Assembly: GCF_001561955.1 (NCBI RefSeq)
Contig: NZ_CP014223.1
Coordinates: forward strand, 2,294,001-2,358,000
Length of the DNA stretch: 64,000 bases
Origin: Anaerotignum propionicum DSM 1682
Lineage (GTDB): Bacteria; Bacillota; Clostridia; Lachnospirales; Anaerotignaceae
Direction: 5' to 3'
Shown: positions 9,429-18,611 of the stretch, piece after piece
Position numbering within the stretch: position 1 is the stretch's first letter
Layout: the number at the start of each line of letters is the position of its first letter
Program-made: the position numbers and the translations under genes
Notes under the pieces: model-generated
The model's input: the letters and a program-made list of their open reading frames with translations, nothing else
What the model was told of the DNA's origin: nothing
The model's database searches: none

Positions 9429-9908
9429 TTATTCACTTGCTTTTCTCACTTCATCCTTTTCTGCAAGGATTTCGTTTTTATCCAGCAATTCAATTTCGGC
9501 ATATAATAAAAGTTTCACTCTGGTTCGCATTAATTCATAACGATTTTGCAAAGCAGCCATTTCCTGCTCCAATTCGTAGGTTTTTGTTCTTGCACTTTGT
9601 AAAATTTCCTCTGCCTGAAGCTTTGCGTTTTGTATTATTGCTTCACTCTCTGCCTTTGCTGCCGCCTTTGTTTCCTCTGCTGCGGCTTCTGCTAAGGTTA
9701 AGGTGCGTTCCAAGGTTTTTTGTAAATTAGTAATTTGCTCAGTTTGGGAAGATGCTTCTTCTACCTGAACCTTTTCTTTTTTTGTTTCGGCATAAAGCCT
9801 TTCATAATCCTCATAAAGGTCATCCAAAAAGGTGTCTACCTCTTCCGGAGAATACCCAACGGCAACCTTTTTAAAATCCTTGGTAGCAATGTCATTCGGT
9901 GTAATCAC
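9429..9908 (-). CDS. divIVA: Cell-division initiation protein DivIVA
   Basis: Curvature-sensing coiled-coil protein that marks division sites and poles. The 159 residues start with the classic DivIVA head: MITPNDIATKDFKKVAVGYS, then EVDTFLDDLYEDYERLY, followed by a long coiled coil. The start codon is GTG at 9908 behind GAGGAGG. It is the last gene of the yggS-sepF-yggT-ylmH-divIVA run and is followed at once by a terminator. Confidence 0.95.
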   Translation of the reverse strand: MITPNDIATKDFKKVAVGYSPEEVDTFLDDLYEDYERLYAETKKEKVQVEEASSQTEQITNLQKTLERTLTLAEAAAEETKAAAKAESEAIIQNAKLQAEEILQSARTKTYELEQEMAALQNRYELMRTRVKLLLYAEIELLDKNEILAEKDEVRKASE

Positions 9909-9924
9909 GCAAAATCCTCCTCAT

Positions 9925-10716
9925 CTAAACGTACACTTCTAATTCCAGACCGATTCTGTCTTTTTTCGTTCTTCCACCCACTTCCCCTACGCGGAAGCGG
10001 CCGAATCCTCGGGCAGAAACCATATCTCCTGTTTTTAATATGTAAGATGTATTTGTCACAGCAGACCAATTTACATTTACCTTTTCTCCTGTAATTAAGG
10101 TCTGCGCCTTTCCCCTTGAGAGATGCAAAGCATCTGCTAATATTGCATCCAGCCGCAAAGATGCCACAGTAATACGGCGGATTTCCGTACGCTTTGGTGA
10201 CAAAACCTCAGCTTTATCTATCTTAGTTACCGTTACCGGTGTTTTTGAAACCTTGTCCAAATTGGTCTGTATATATTCCGCCATTTCTGCCTCAGCAAAA
10301 CATATCCCACCATCCTCAGAGACCAAAATATCTCCAATTTTACCTCTCTCAATCCCTAGTCCAAGAATGGAACCGAGATAATCACGATGACTTAAATCCT
10401 TTTGCCCAAACTTTTTACTTTTTGGGGCAATTTTTATAACTGTAATCGGAAAAATTTCGTGGGAAAGAATACCCTCGCCGAATGAAAAGCCAAGCATCAT
10501 CCGCTCCGCATCTTCCACCCCGCCAAAGGAAAGCATGTCAATCTTTCCAACGCTTTTCAACCGTTCCAAAAACCGCTCACATTTTGCTCTATCCATAAAA
10601 TCAGTAAACTGCACCTCATGGCGCTTTAAAGAAAATGCCACTTGATCCAATGCATTGGCAAAAAGCACACGCTCTTCTTGATCTTGAATGCCTTTCATCA
10701 TCTGCTGCTTATTCAC
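9925..10716 (-). CDS. ylmH: YlmH-family S4 RNA-binding protein
   Basis: 263 residues with an N-terminal YlmH domain and a C-terminal S4 RNA-binding domain (about residues 180-245; LRLDAILADALHLSRGKAQTLI, given here by its key L-D and S-R-G-K-A residues). YlmH homologues bind ribosomes or tRNA-stalled 50S subunits and are encoded in the sepF-divIVA cluster of Gram-positives. The start is a GTG at 10716 with a weak GGGTGAT site. It sits 16 bases from divIVA and was identified from domain order and neighbourhood. Confidence 0.9.
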   Translation of the reverse strand: MNKQQMMKGIQDQEERVLFANALDQVAFSLKRHEVQFTDFMDRAKCERFLERLKSVGKIDMLSFGGVEDAERMMLGFSFGEGILSHEIFPITVIKIAPKSKKFGQKDLSHRDYLGSILGLGIERGKIGDILVSEDGGICFAEAEMAEYIQTNLDKVSKTPVTVTKIDKAEVLSPKRTEIRRITVASLRLDAILADALHLSRGKAQTLITGEKVNVNWSAVTNTSYILKTGDMVSARGFGRFRVGEVGGRTKKDRIGLELEVYV

Positions 10717-10731
10717 AGTATCACCCGTTTC

Positions 10732-11019
10732 TTACAGCATGGTTATCAAGCTTAAAATCAACTGCTTTACAAGCATCATTAATATCAAAGCAATGATAGG
10801 GGAAAAATCCAACATCATTCCACCACCAAGGGGGGATTTATCCAGCATTTTGCGACATGGCCCCAATATCGGTTCTGTCATGTTGTAAAGAAACGCTCCA
10901 ATTGGATTGTGAAACCCCATGGGCAGCCAAGAAAGAATAATGCGCCCAAATATTAAAAGCTCCATTACATAAAAAAACATGTCAACGGCTTTCATTAGTA
11001 AAAATTGTAAATTTTCCAA
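10732..11019 (-). CDS. yggT: YggT-family membrane protein
   Basis: 95 residues with two hydrophobic segments (about 10-30 and 70-92) and the family block LSWLPMGFHNPIGAFLYNMTEPILGPCR. YggT/YlmG proteins are integral membrane proteins of unclear function, linked to cell division by position. The reading frame opens with a TTG at 11019 behind AAGGTGG. It lies between sepF and ylmH as in other Firmicutes. Confidence 0.9.
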   Translation of the reverse strand: MENLQFLLMKAVDMFFYVMELLIFGRIILSWLPMGFHNPIGAFLYNMTEPILGPCRKMLDKSPLGGGMMLDFSPIIALILMMLVKQLILSLITML

Positions 11020-11033
11020 TATTTTATACCACC

Positions 11034-11546
11034 TTATCTAGCACTATTCACCCACGGAAGAATTACGCCCTTTGTCTTCAGCTCTTCTTTGAAATCCCCC
11101 GAGATATCCACATTTGCCGGAGCAATAATGAATATATTATTTGCAACTCTTTGAATGGATCCTTCTAAGGAATAGCAAGTACCGCTCAAAAAGTCCATAA
11201 TACGCTGGGCAATGGGATACTCAACCTTTTCAAGGTTTACAACAACAGGTCTTTTTGTTTTAATCTGATCGCAAATTTCCTGGGCATCCTCATAACAGCT
11301 GGGCTTAATGATTACAACCTGCATCTGCACGTTTGTGTTAATGCTATAAACCTGAGGACTTCCCTTTGGCATTGGTTTGCGAGCTGCCTGAGCAGAATAA
11401 TCCATTTCTCTGGGAACCTCACGTAAGCCATAACCACTGGAAACCGCTTCTCTCACAGGAACATCATATTCCTCTTCTTCATAATACTCATCATCATCAT
11501 ATTCACCAAACATTAAATCCTTCATTTTATCTAATAATCTAGCCAC
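11034..11546 (-). CDS. sepF: Cell division protein SepF
   Basis: FtsZ membrane anchor and Z-ring assembly factor. 170 residues: a short amphipathic N-terminus (MARLLDKMKDLMFG), an acidic linker (DDDEYYEEEEYD), then the SepF/DUF552 domain with IKPSCYEDAQEICDQIK, RPVVVNLEKVE and FLSGTCYSLEGSIQRV. The start codon is GTG at 11546 behind AGGAGGAAGC. Typical length and context. Confidence 0.95.
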   Translation of the reverse strand: MARLLDKMKDLMFGEYDDDEYYEEEEYDVPVREAVSSGYGLREVPREMDYSAQAARKPMPKGSPQVYSINTNVQMQVVIIKPSCYEDAQEICDQIKTKRPVVVNLEKVEYPIAQRIMDFLSGTCYSLEGSIQRVANNIFIIAPANVDISGDFKEELKTKGVILPWVNSAR

Positions 11547-11576
11547 TTGTCTGCTTCCTCCTAATCGCTACATTCT

Positions 11577-12284
11577 TTATTTTTCTTTATTGGAGTAATC
11601 TCTTGCACCAAAAATACCCGTGCCTACCCGAACAATAGTTGCACCTTCTTCGATGGCAACTTCATAGTCACCGGTCATTCCCATGGAAAGCACGTCCATT
11701 TTTATATTATCAATTTTTTTTGCATTGATGTCAACCTGTAATTGTCTCATCTTACGGAAATATTCCCTGTTATCTTCCTGATTTTCTACAAAAGGTGCCA
11801 CCGTCATCAGGCCTCTTACGCGCAAATGCTCCATCTTTGCAAGGATTTTGACGAACTCTAACGTATTATCAGGAGTAATGCCAAACTTACTTTCCTCGTC
11901 AGCCATGTTTACTTCCACCAAAATGTCCATTACAATGCCCTTGGACGCTGCACGCTTTTCAATTTCCTCTGCAAGCTTCAAACTTTCCACAGAATGAATC
12001 ATGTCTACTTTATCAATGATGTATTTTACCTTATTTGTCTGTAAATGTCCAATTAAATGCCAATGAACCCCGTTACCCATAGGCTCGTACTTGTCCATAA
12101 TCTCCTGAACTTTATTTTCGCCAAGAGAGGTCAAACCACAGGCCACTGCCTGCTGAATGGTTTCCACAGTCTGCGTTTTGCTCACTGCCAACAGAAGGAT
12201 ATCCTCCCGCTTTCTGCCACTTCTTTGGGCAGCAGCCGCTATCTTTGCTTCTACCTCTTTGATATTATCTGCAATATAACTCAT
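11577..12284 (-). CDS. yggS: YggS-type PLP homeostasis protein
   Basis: Pyridoxal-phosphate-binding alanine-racemase-fold protein that controls PLP availability. 235 residues from the ATG at 12284 (MSYIADNIKEVEAKI), chosen over an ATG at 12350 because of the GAAAGGAAAG site and the match to family N-termini. Motifs: LLAVSKTQ with the PLP-binding Lys, HWHLIGHLQTNKVK, SVESLKLA and LSMGMTGDYEVAIEEGAT. It sits upstream of sepF, the usual place. Confidence 0.94.
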   Translation of the reverse strand: MSYIADNIKEVEAKIAAAAQRSGRKREDILLLAVSKTQTVETIQQAVACGLTSLGENKVQEIMDKYEPMGNGVHWHLIGHLQTNKVKYIIDKVDMIHSVESLKLAEEIEKRAASKGIVMDILVEVNMADEESKFGITPDNTLEFVKILAKMEHLRVRGLMTVAPFVENQEDNREYFRKMRQLQVDINAKKIDNIKMDVLSMGMTGDYEVAIEEGATIVRVGTGIFGARDYSNKEK

Positions 12285-12303
12285 ATTTGTCTTTCCTTTC
12301 TTA

Positions 12304-13953
12304 TTAATAAAGGTTTTGACCCTCTTTAATATTTTTTGCATCGGATACAATCAAATCATAGGCCTGCAAACCATAGGTGGTTCCTGAGCGAATGATTGCA
12401 TATTCTTGATTTTGTTCTAAAATATCTATGGTCACAAATTTTGCCATGGAACTGTTTGCAACATAAACACCGGTTCGTGGAGATAAGCCGGAAACCGTAT
12501 AATGTGTTGCCTTCTCACCTGTTCCCTGCAAAATAACATCACCTAGTTTGAGCTCACCATTTTGATCGATATAAACGTTTGTATCATCATAAGAAATTAC
12601 AGAAATAGCTATAAATTTAGCATTGCTGCCATTTACCAGAAGCACCCCTGTATTTCCCATGCTTTCCTGCATACAATCCTTCGGTATACTAATGAGTGAT
12701 TTCTCAACGATAGCATCATTAGGCACCTTAAGTCCTTCCACAATTGCCCCTGCCAAATAAAACTCTAAAACCCTTCTGTTGATGAAGCGATCCATCTGCT
12801 CATAAGTCGAAAAAACCACCTTTGTTTCTTTTTCCCCCACTTCAGTGGATTCAATTTTGGCATTAACCGGAATCACCTCATCATCCAAAAGCAAATTCAG
12901 TATCTTTCCGTCCCCCTTTGCCCAATTTACAGTTGCCGAATTTGGCAGATAAGCAACCATATACCACTGATTGCTTGTCACAATTTTAAACAAGGGGTCT
13001 TCCTTAGAAACAGCTTTTGCTTTTGAAATATATTTGGTTTTACTTTCTCCAATCTGTTTTTTTGTAATCCCGTCCAAGGTTTTTGAGGTAAGGGTTTTCT
13101 CCAAGCCATCATAGCTTAGGGCTAAAATACCGCTTTGCTCCGCACGCATAGCACTCATATTCTGAGCCAATTGCTGCTCATATTGTGATTTTTCCTGCGT
13201 CAGTTTAGATAAACTATCAACATTTTCTGTCAGCCAAATTTCATTTCGTTGTGTCATAAAGGATTGTACTTGATCCTTCATATTGTAAAGAAAGCTTGCG
13301 TCGGATTTCATCGATTTTCCCGCATAGGAGATAATCACTCGCTGTATGTTTTCTTCAATTCTGGAAATATCTTCTGAAAAAGCCGATAAATCAGAACGAC
13401 TTTTCTGGTTTTTCAAAATATTTTTATCAAGCTTTTCCAATTTACTTTCTATTTCTTCTGTAGAATTTGTATCCTTTACCGTACAAACCACAGCATTCCT
13501 TGAAATATATTCCCCCTCGGAAAACTGATAAAAAGGCTGTCCGGCCCGATTGCTTTGAACAACGTATTCGTCCCTCACAATCAGCCCTGTATAACGTGCC
13601 GGAGTATCAAGCCCCCCATAATCAACAGTCTCCATATTTATCTCTGATCTTTTGGCAGACATGGCCAACATTTGTCCAAAAAGATAAATCGCAATTACCC
13701 CGAACACAAACATGGGCAAAACCCGACTTACTCGAAGACGTCGTGTTCTTTTTCTGGTTTTTGGTGCTTCTCTTTTAGGTGAAACTTTCGTTCTCACTCT
13801 TCCATAGCTCCCTTGTCCTATGTCAGAATCCATCCTATAGACATTCTCTTTGGGAGGATATACTTTTTTAGGGCGGGGTGTCTGCCTATTTGAACTTTGT
13901 CCACCCCTCTGGGGATGCCTTTTTTTTCTATTCTTTGAGGAATCTTTTTGCAT
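12304..13953 (-). CDS. HlyD-like membrane-fusion/adaptor protein of the sepF cluster
   Basis: About 549 residues from the ATG at 13953, which has a strong AAGGAGG site; an in-frame ATG at 13980 lacks one. A basic, low-complexity N-terminal tail (about 70 residues) precedes one transmembrane segment (LPMFVFGVIAIYLFGQMLAM). A large extracytoplasmic part follows with a barrel-sandwich opening (YTGLIVRDEYVV), a coiled-coil hairpin in the middle, and HlyD_D23-like strands. Proteins like this often precede yggS-sepF in Clostridia; their role is unknown and there is no partner exporter here. First gene of the cluster. Confidence 0.75.
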   Translation of the reverse strand: MQKDSSKNRKKRHPQRGGQSSNRQTPRPKKVYPPKENVYRMDSDIGQGSYGRVRTKVSPKREAPKTRKRTRRLRVSRVLPMFVFGVIAIYLFGQMLAMSAKRSEINMETVDYGGLDTPARYTGLIVRDEYVVQSNRAGQPFYQFSEGEYISRNAVVCTVKDTNSTEEIESKLEKLDKNILKNQKSRSDLSAFSEDISRIEENIQRVIISYAGKSMKSDASFLYNMKDQVQSFMTQRNEIWLTENVDSLSKLTQEKSQYEQQLAQNMSAMRAEQSGILALSYDGLEKTLTSKTLDGITKKQIGESKTKYISKAKAVSKEDPLFKIVTSNQWYMVAYLPNSATVNWAKGDGKILNLLLDDEVIPVNAKIESTEVGEKETKVVFSTYEQMDRFINRRVLEFYLAGAIVEGLKVPNDAIVEKSLISIPKDCMQESMGNTGVLLVNGSNAKFIAISVISYDDTNVYIDQNGELKLGDVILQGTGEKATHYTVSGLSPRTGVYVANSSMAKFVTIDILEQNQEYAIIRSGTTYGLQAYDLIVSDAKNIKEGQNLY

Positions 13954-13997
13954 TGAAATCCTCCTTATCAACGTTATCAAAGAAATTCTATCATAAC

Positions 13998-14026
13998 ATT
14001 ATATAATATATTTCATAGAAGGTAAA
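13998..14026 (-). promoter_or_regulatory. Probable sigma-A promoter for the division cluster
   Basis: On the minus strand TTTACC (14021-14026) and TATAAT (13998-14003) are separated by 17 bases, about 45 bases before the HlyD-like start codon. The -10 is perfect; the -35 matches partly. Confidence 0.5.
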
Positions 14027-14401
14027 CAAAAAATAATCCATGATGTACCAGTGTTTCCTATTCTTAGACAAAACTCCTCCCTAAGTGAACTTTACAGCCT
14101 CCTTTATTTCAATTTTCCGAAAAAATTATCGTGTAAAAAAACCACGCGGTAAAACGCGTGGCTTCAGATTAATCGGAAAGTGTTGTCAGGAAAAAAAGAT
14201 GAATCATAGTTAATTCTTTATCAACGGAATACCTCTTTTTGAAAAACAACCTCTTTCTAATTTCAATTTCTACGTCTGGCTGACAGGTTTCTCTTTGAGT
14301 AATACATGAGTTTCAAGATAACTTCGCACCAGAACGCACTTCTTCACAGCTCGAATTCAATATAATGCTTTTATCCACACTATTGTTGGAAAAATAGCCA
14401 T
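14027..14401. other. Intergenic gap between the aco locus and the division cluster
   Basis: No ORF with a ribosome site was found on either strand. The only clear structure is the terminator hairpin at 14134-14161; the rest is AT-rich sequence between the end of the E3 gene and the cluster promoter. Confidence 0.5.
14134..14161 (-). terminator. Terminator of the aco operon
   Basis: A 7-bp GC-rich stem (CCACGCG at 14142-14148 with CGCGTGG at 14155-14161) is followed on the minus strand by seven T. It lies about 240 bases past the E3 stop and is the first strong hairpin downstream. Confidence 0.65.
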
Positions 14402-16132
14402 TTAGTTCTTCATGTGAATCGCCCGTTTTTCTACGTTCAAAGCGGCTTCTCTCATGGTTTCCGTCACTGTGGGGTGAGAGTGAATGGTAGAAATCAATTC
14501 TTCTGCCGTTGCTTCTAAACGAATGGCCAAAGCACCCTCTGCAATTAAATCTGTCGCCCTTGGCCCAACAATATGCATACCCAAAATTTCTTCATGCTTC
14601 ACATCGGTGATAATTTTTACAAGGCCTTCTCCACCGTTTAAAATGAGCGCTTTTCCATTGGCAGACATAGGGAATTTTCCAACCTTATATTCCATTCCCT
14701 TTTCCTTGCATGCCTCCTCTGTCAAGCCAACACCTGCGGCTTCGGGCATCATATATACACAAGTAGGACTTGTGCCTTCCTCATAATAAGCGGTGTGCCC
14801 ACAAATATTTTCCGCTGCAACTTCTCCCATGGCGGATGCAGTATGGGCAAGCTGGGCATAGCCCTTTACGCAGTCCCCAATGGCATATACGCCTGGTACA
14901 TTTGTTTCCATTTTTGTATTTACAAAAATGCGTCCGTTGTCATGATGAACGCCACCTACCTCTAATTCCAAGCTGGCTGTATTGGGACGTCGACCAATTG
15001 CCACCAATACCTTTTCAGCTTCAAAAGCCAAAGTATTGCCCTCTTTATTTTTGCAAATAACCTTTGCACCAAAAGGTGATGGCTCTATAGCCTGCACAGG
15101 GCATTCCAAATGGAAATCAATCCCCATGTTTTTCATATGTCCGACACTTACCTCTGTAATTTCTCGATCCATCATAGGCAGCATATGGGCAACGGCTTCA
15201 ATCACCGTAATTTTCGTACCAAATGCGGCATATGCACAAGCCAATTCCAAACCAATTACGCCGCCGCCAATCACTACCATAGATTTCGGCAACGCCTCCA
15301 AACTAAGGGCACCTGTGGAATCAATGCAATTGGGATTTTCCTTTAGACCAGGTATAGGAGGGGCAAAATTGATAGAGCCTGTGGCCAAAATAATGGCATC
15401 TCCCTTTAATTGCTCCTCTTTCCCATCCGCTTTTTTTACCAACAACGTTTTTGGTGCAATAAAGCTGGCTTCCCCATCAATTTTCTTTATTTTATTAAGC
15501 TTAAATAAACCCGCAACACCTGAGGTTAATTGCTTGGAAATTGCATCTTTATGTGCTATAACCTGAGTAAAATCCACACTAAGTCCTGTTGCATTGATGC
15601 CCAACTCTTTGCCTTGATGCTTGATTTGTTCATATAGCTCTGCACTATGAAGCAAGCTTTTTGTGGGAATACACCCAATATTTAAGCAAGTACCACCCAA
15701 ATATTCTTTTTCAACTACCGTTACCTCTGCGCCTAACTGTGCCGCTCTGATTGCCGCAACATAACCCCCGGGGCCGCCACCAACAATAATGATGGATTTT
15801 TTATCAGATTTCTGGGATGGTTCAGAGGATAAAGATTCTTTTTTTAATGGTGCTTCTTCCTTTTCAGCTGCAACATTTTCCCCAATGCTTTCTCCCGCCT
15901 GACCAATGTATGCAACAACGCTTTTGCAAGGTGCTGTTTCACCAGCAGGGCATACAATTTTCAGTAATACACCTTCTTTATCACATTCCACATCACTGCT
16001 TAATTTATCGGTGGCTACGGAGAAAAGCACATCTCCCGCCTTCACCGCTTCCCCCTCTTTTTTCTTCCACTCCTCAATGGTACCTTCCGTCATGGTCAGC
16101 CCCAATTTGGGCATTAAAATTTCAATTGCCAT
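14402..16132 (-). CDS. acoL: Lipoyl-fused dihydrolipoamide dehydrogenase (acetoin DH E3)
   Basis: FAD enzyme that reoxidises the dihydrolipoyl arm and passes electrons to NAD. The 576 residues join an N-terminal lipoyl domain (about 1-80, lipoylation motif ATDKLSSDVE) to a complete E3 of about 460 residues. The E3 has IIVGGGPGGYVAAIRAAQLG, the redox disulfide GGTCLNIGCIPTK, the NAD fold VIGGGVIGLELA, GDCVKGYAQLAH and the C-terminal active-site HSHPTVTE. The lipoyl domain lets E3 carry its own swinging arm. Last gene of the aco operon. Confidence 0.95.
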   Translation of the reverse strand: MAIEILMPKLGLTMTEGTIEEWKKKEGEAVKAGDVLFSVATDKLSSDVECDKEGVLLKIVCPAGETAPCKSVVAYIGQAGESIGENVAAEKEEAPLKKESLSSEPSQKSDKKSIIIVGGGPGGYVAAIRAAQLGAEVTVVEKEYLGGTCLNIGCIPTKSLLHSAELYEQIKHQGKELGINATGLSVDFTQVIAHKDAISKQLTSGVAGLFKLNKIKKIDGEASFIAPKTLLVKKADGKEEQLKGDAIILATGSINFAPPIPGLKENPNCIDSTGALSLEALPKSMVVIGGGVIGLELACAYAAFGTKITVIEAVAHMLPMMDREITEVSVGHMKNMGIDFHLECPVQAIEPSPFGAKVICKNKEGNTLAFEAEKVLVAIGRRPNTASLELEVGGVHHDNGRIFVNTKMETNVPGVYAIGDCVKGYAQLAHTASAMGEVAAENICGHTAYYEEGTSPTCVYMMPEAAGVGLTEEACKEKGMEYKVGKFPMSANGKALILNGGEGLVKIITDVKHEEILGMHIVGPRATDLIAEGALAIRLEATAEELISTIHSHPTVTETMREAALNVEKRAIHMKN

Positions 16133-16235
16133 ATGCTCAAGTCCTTTCTATTCTATCGTTAATTATCCAAAACCTCTACAACATCTATATTGAAAAAACG
16201 GACAAAGGTCATTGCCCCTATCCGTTTTTTGCTTC

Positions 16236-17564
16236 TTATGTAAACAAAAGATATGGGTTTTCCAAAAGGTCGCAAAGACGTTTTAAGAATTTCGCCGCCA
16301 TAACCCCGTCTACCACCCGATGATCTGCCGTTAAGCATAGGTTCATCATTGGGCGGATTTCAATTTGTCCGTTTCGTACCACAGGTGTTTCCACCATATC
16401 GCAAACACCCAAAATTGCTAGCTCAGGCTGATTGATGATGGGTGAAAAATTGGTTATGCCATAAGGGCCTAAATTAGAAATAGTAAAGGTGCCCCCTGTC
16501 ATATCTTCCATAGCAATTTTTCCACTACGGGCAGCTTCAATCAAAGCCTCTGTTTCCTTGGCAACTTCAATTAAAGATTTTGTGTCTACCCCTTTCACAT
16601 TGGGTACAATCAGTCCATCGCCTTTTGCCACCGCCAAGCCCACATTGGCATGGGTATGTCTTGTGAGCATATTATCTGCAAAGCTTGCATTTACATCTGG
16701 GAATTCCATTAGCACCTTTGCTGTCATTTTGATAATAATATGGTTAAAGGTTAGCTTCACATTGTCATCTTTGCAGGCAACTTTTAATTTATCCCGCATT
16801 TCTTTCATTGCTGTTGTATCCACAGGGTGGGTATAAGTCACACGGGGAGAGGTTTGCCAAGACAATGTCATATTTGCGGCAATGCTTCGACGCAAAGCAT
16901 TTACTTTCACCGGTTGCTGGTCATTATTGCTCACCGGAGCCACTGCTGCTTCTACATTTGCCGCCGCCAAAACGTCTTTTTTCATCACTCTGCCGTCAGC
17001 AGAAATTGATTGAATATTCACACCCAATTCCTCAGCCAGTTTGGCCGCCATAGGACTGGTTTTTGTTTTTTCTGCAGTATTTTCCGGCTGTGGATTAGCA
17101 AGATAAGCTTCCACATCCTGCAGGGTAATACGACCATTGGGGCCTGTTCCCACTATCAAACCAATTTCAATATTTTTTTCTTTTGCTAATTTTTTTGCCG
17201 CAGGAGAAGCCAAAACTCCCTCTCGAATCGGTGCGGCAGAGGATTGTGTTGTTCCTTTCCCCGTTTGTTCTTGGGGTTTTTCTTCTGTTTTTTCTGTCTG
17301 AGCAGACGTCTCTGCAATGGTTTCTCCCGCTTCGCCAAGATAGGCTACCACAGCTTTACACGCCGTGGTTTCCCCAGCAGGTACTAAAATCTTCAAAAGC
17401 ACACCTTCTGCGTCTGCTTCCACATCATTGGTTAATTTATCTGTAGAAACACTATATAAAATGTCTCCTTTTTTTACAAACTCACCCTCTTTGAATTTCC
17501 ATTCATCGATGGTTCCTTCTGTCATGGTCAGTCCCAATTTGGGTAATAAAACTTCCTGTGCCAT
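16236..17564 (-). CDS. acoC: Acetoin dehydrogenase E2 (dihydrolipoamide acetyltransferase)
   Basis: Transfers the acetyl group from the E1-bound intermediate through lipoate to CoA. 442 residues from the ATG at 17564 behind GGAGGTGAAG. Order: lipoyl domain (1-80, STDKLTNDVEA), linker, peripheral-subunit-binding domain (about 122-158, ASPAAKKLAKEKNIEI then GPNGRITLQDVEAYL), a second such domain-like segment (about 178-210, SPMAAKLAEELGVNI then DGRVMKKDVLAA), and the catalytic domain ending in TADHRVVDG with the active-site His. Two binding-domain-like segments may hold E1 and E3 separately. Confidence 0.94.
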   Translation of the reverse strand: MAQEVLLPKLGLTMTEGTIDEWKFKEGEFVKKGDILYSVSTDKLTNDVEADAEGVLLKILVPAGETTACKAVVAYLGEAGETIAETSAQTEKTEEKPQEQTGKGTTQSSAAPIREGVLASPAAKKLAKEKNIEIGLIVGTGPNGRITLQDVEAYLANPQPENTAEKTKTSPMAAKLAEELGVNIQSISADGRVMKKDVLAAANVEAAVAPVSNNDQQPVKVNALRRSIAANMTLSWQTSPRVTYTHPVDTTAMKEMRDKLKVACKDDNVKLTFNHIIIKMTAKVLMEFPDVNASFADNMLTRHTHANVGLAVAKGDGLIVPNVKGVDTKSLIEVAKETEALIEAARSGKIAMEDMTGGTFTISNLGPYGITNFSPIINQPELAILGVCDMVETPVVRNGQIEIRPMMNLCLTADHRVVDGVMAAKFLKRLCDLLENPYLLFT

Positions 17565-17592
17565 AACTTCACCTCCAAATCTTATCATTTTG

Positions 17593-18588
17593 TTAGAATC
17601 TTTTGTACAGACCCATTTCTACGGCTTTTTTAAGGGTTTTCCTAATTTCTACCCGCCAAGGGCCATTTTGTGTAATGGTAAACGCCAGACGGTCTCCTTT
17701 TTTTCCACGCAATTCCCGTTCTCCGTCTAACGCCACCATGCAATCCCACTCCATCACCAATTCCATTGGCATGCCTAAGGGCATCCGTTCTGCCTTGGAA
17801 TAGCTTAGAGGGGCTAAAATACCTGCGGCGATTGGTGCGATAATTTTTTCCCCTGTCTCTTCAAGGGTCAGGGCTAAACCATGGGGGTCGCTATCTTTTA
17901 CAATTTGAATGCATCCCGCCGCTGAGGAAAAGCCGATGCTTGCCGGATGACAGCGGGTCACAAAAATGTGCTTCAATTTCTCAGCATCCCAAATGGCTTT
18001 TGCTCCTATCCAGAGATCGTCGGTAATCACCGCATCAATTAAAGCAATATCCGAAAAAACTCCGTTTCTATATACTTCAATGCGCTTATCCTGTATACAG
18101 CATTCCTTGGGATTGGCCATACGGGCAATGACTGCCGCCGCCATTCCTGCCACCGTCCCCTCTGTCATAGTTGGATAAACGTTATTTGTTCCCGTGGAAA
18201 GAGGAAGGAGGGGTGTATCCTTCAGCCCTTTTGCAACGGCACGACTGGTACCATCTCCCCCCAGAACAATCACACAGCCTACCCCCAGTTTCTCCATTTC
18301 CACCGCCGCCGTGGTGGTATCTTCTGCGGAAGCCGTTAGGGGAATCTCCATCACCTGACAATCGATATGCAGTTTTTCTTCCTTTAACAAATCAGAAATA
18401 ACGGTATATCCTATTTGAAACGTATCAGGCATAATCCAAATTGTATCAATCTCTAGAGATTGCGCCGCCAATACGATTCGCTTTACAATATTTACCTTTT
18501 CCTGATTATCAATGGTTGTAGCATAGGAAACAAGCCTGCGAATATCTTTGCCCGAAGCGGGATTTGCAATAATGCCAATGCTGGACAT
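17593..18588 (-). CDS. acoX: AcoX-type ATP-NAD kinase-like protein
   Basis: 331 residues from the ATG at 18588 behind GGAGGG. The N-terminus SSIGIIANPASGKDIRRLV and the block CVIVLGGDGTSRAVAKGL (GGDG) place it in the NAD kinase/diacylglycerol kinase-like fold. AcoX homologues are regularly encoded in aco operons but are not required in reconstituted acetoin dehydrogenase and their reaction is unknown. Here it sits between acoB and acoC, with short gaps on both sides. Confidence 0.85.
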   Translation of the reverse strand: MSSIGIIANPASGKDIRRLVSYATTIDNQEKVNIVKRIVLAAQSLEIDTIWIMPDTFQIGYTVISDLLKEEKLHIDCQVMEIPLTASAEDTTTAAVEMEKLGVGCVIVLGGDGTSRAVAKGLKDTPLLPLSTGTNNVYPTMTEGTVAGMAAAVIARMANPKECCIQDKRIEVYRNGVFSDIALIDAVITDDLWIGAKAIWDAEKLKHIFVTRCHPASIGFSSAAGCIQIVKDSDPHGLALTLEETGEKIIAPIAAGILAPLSYSKAERMPLGMPMELVMEWDCMVALDGERELRGKKGDRLAFTITQNGPWRVEIRKTLKKAVEMGLYKRF

Positions 18589-18611
18589 AAACGCCCTCCT
18601 TCCCAATATTT

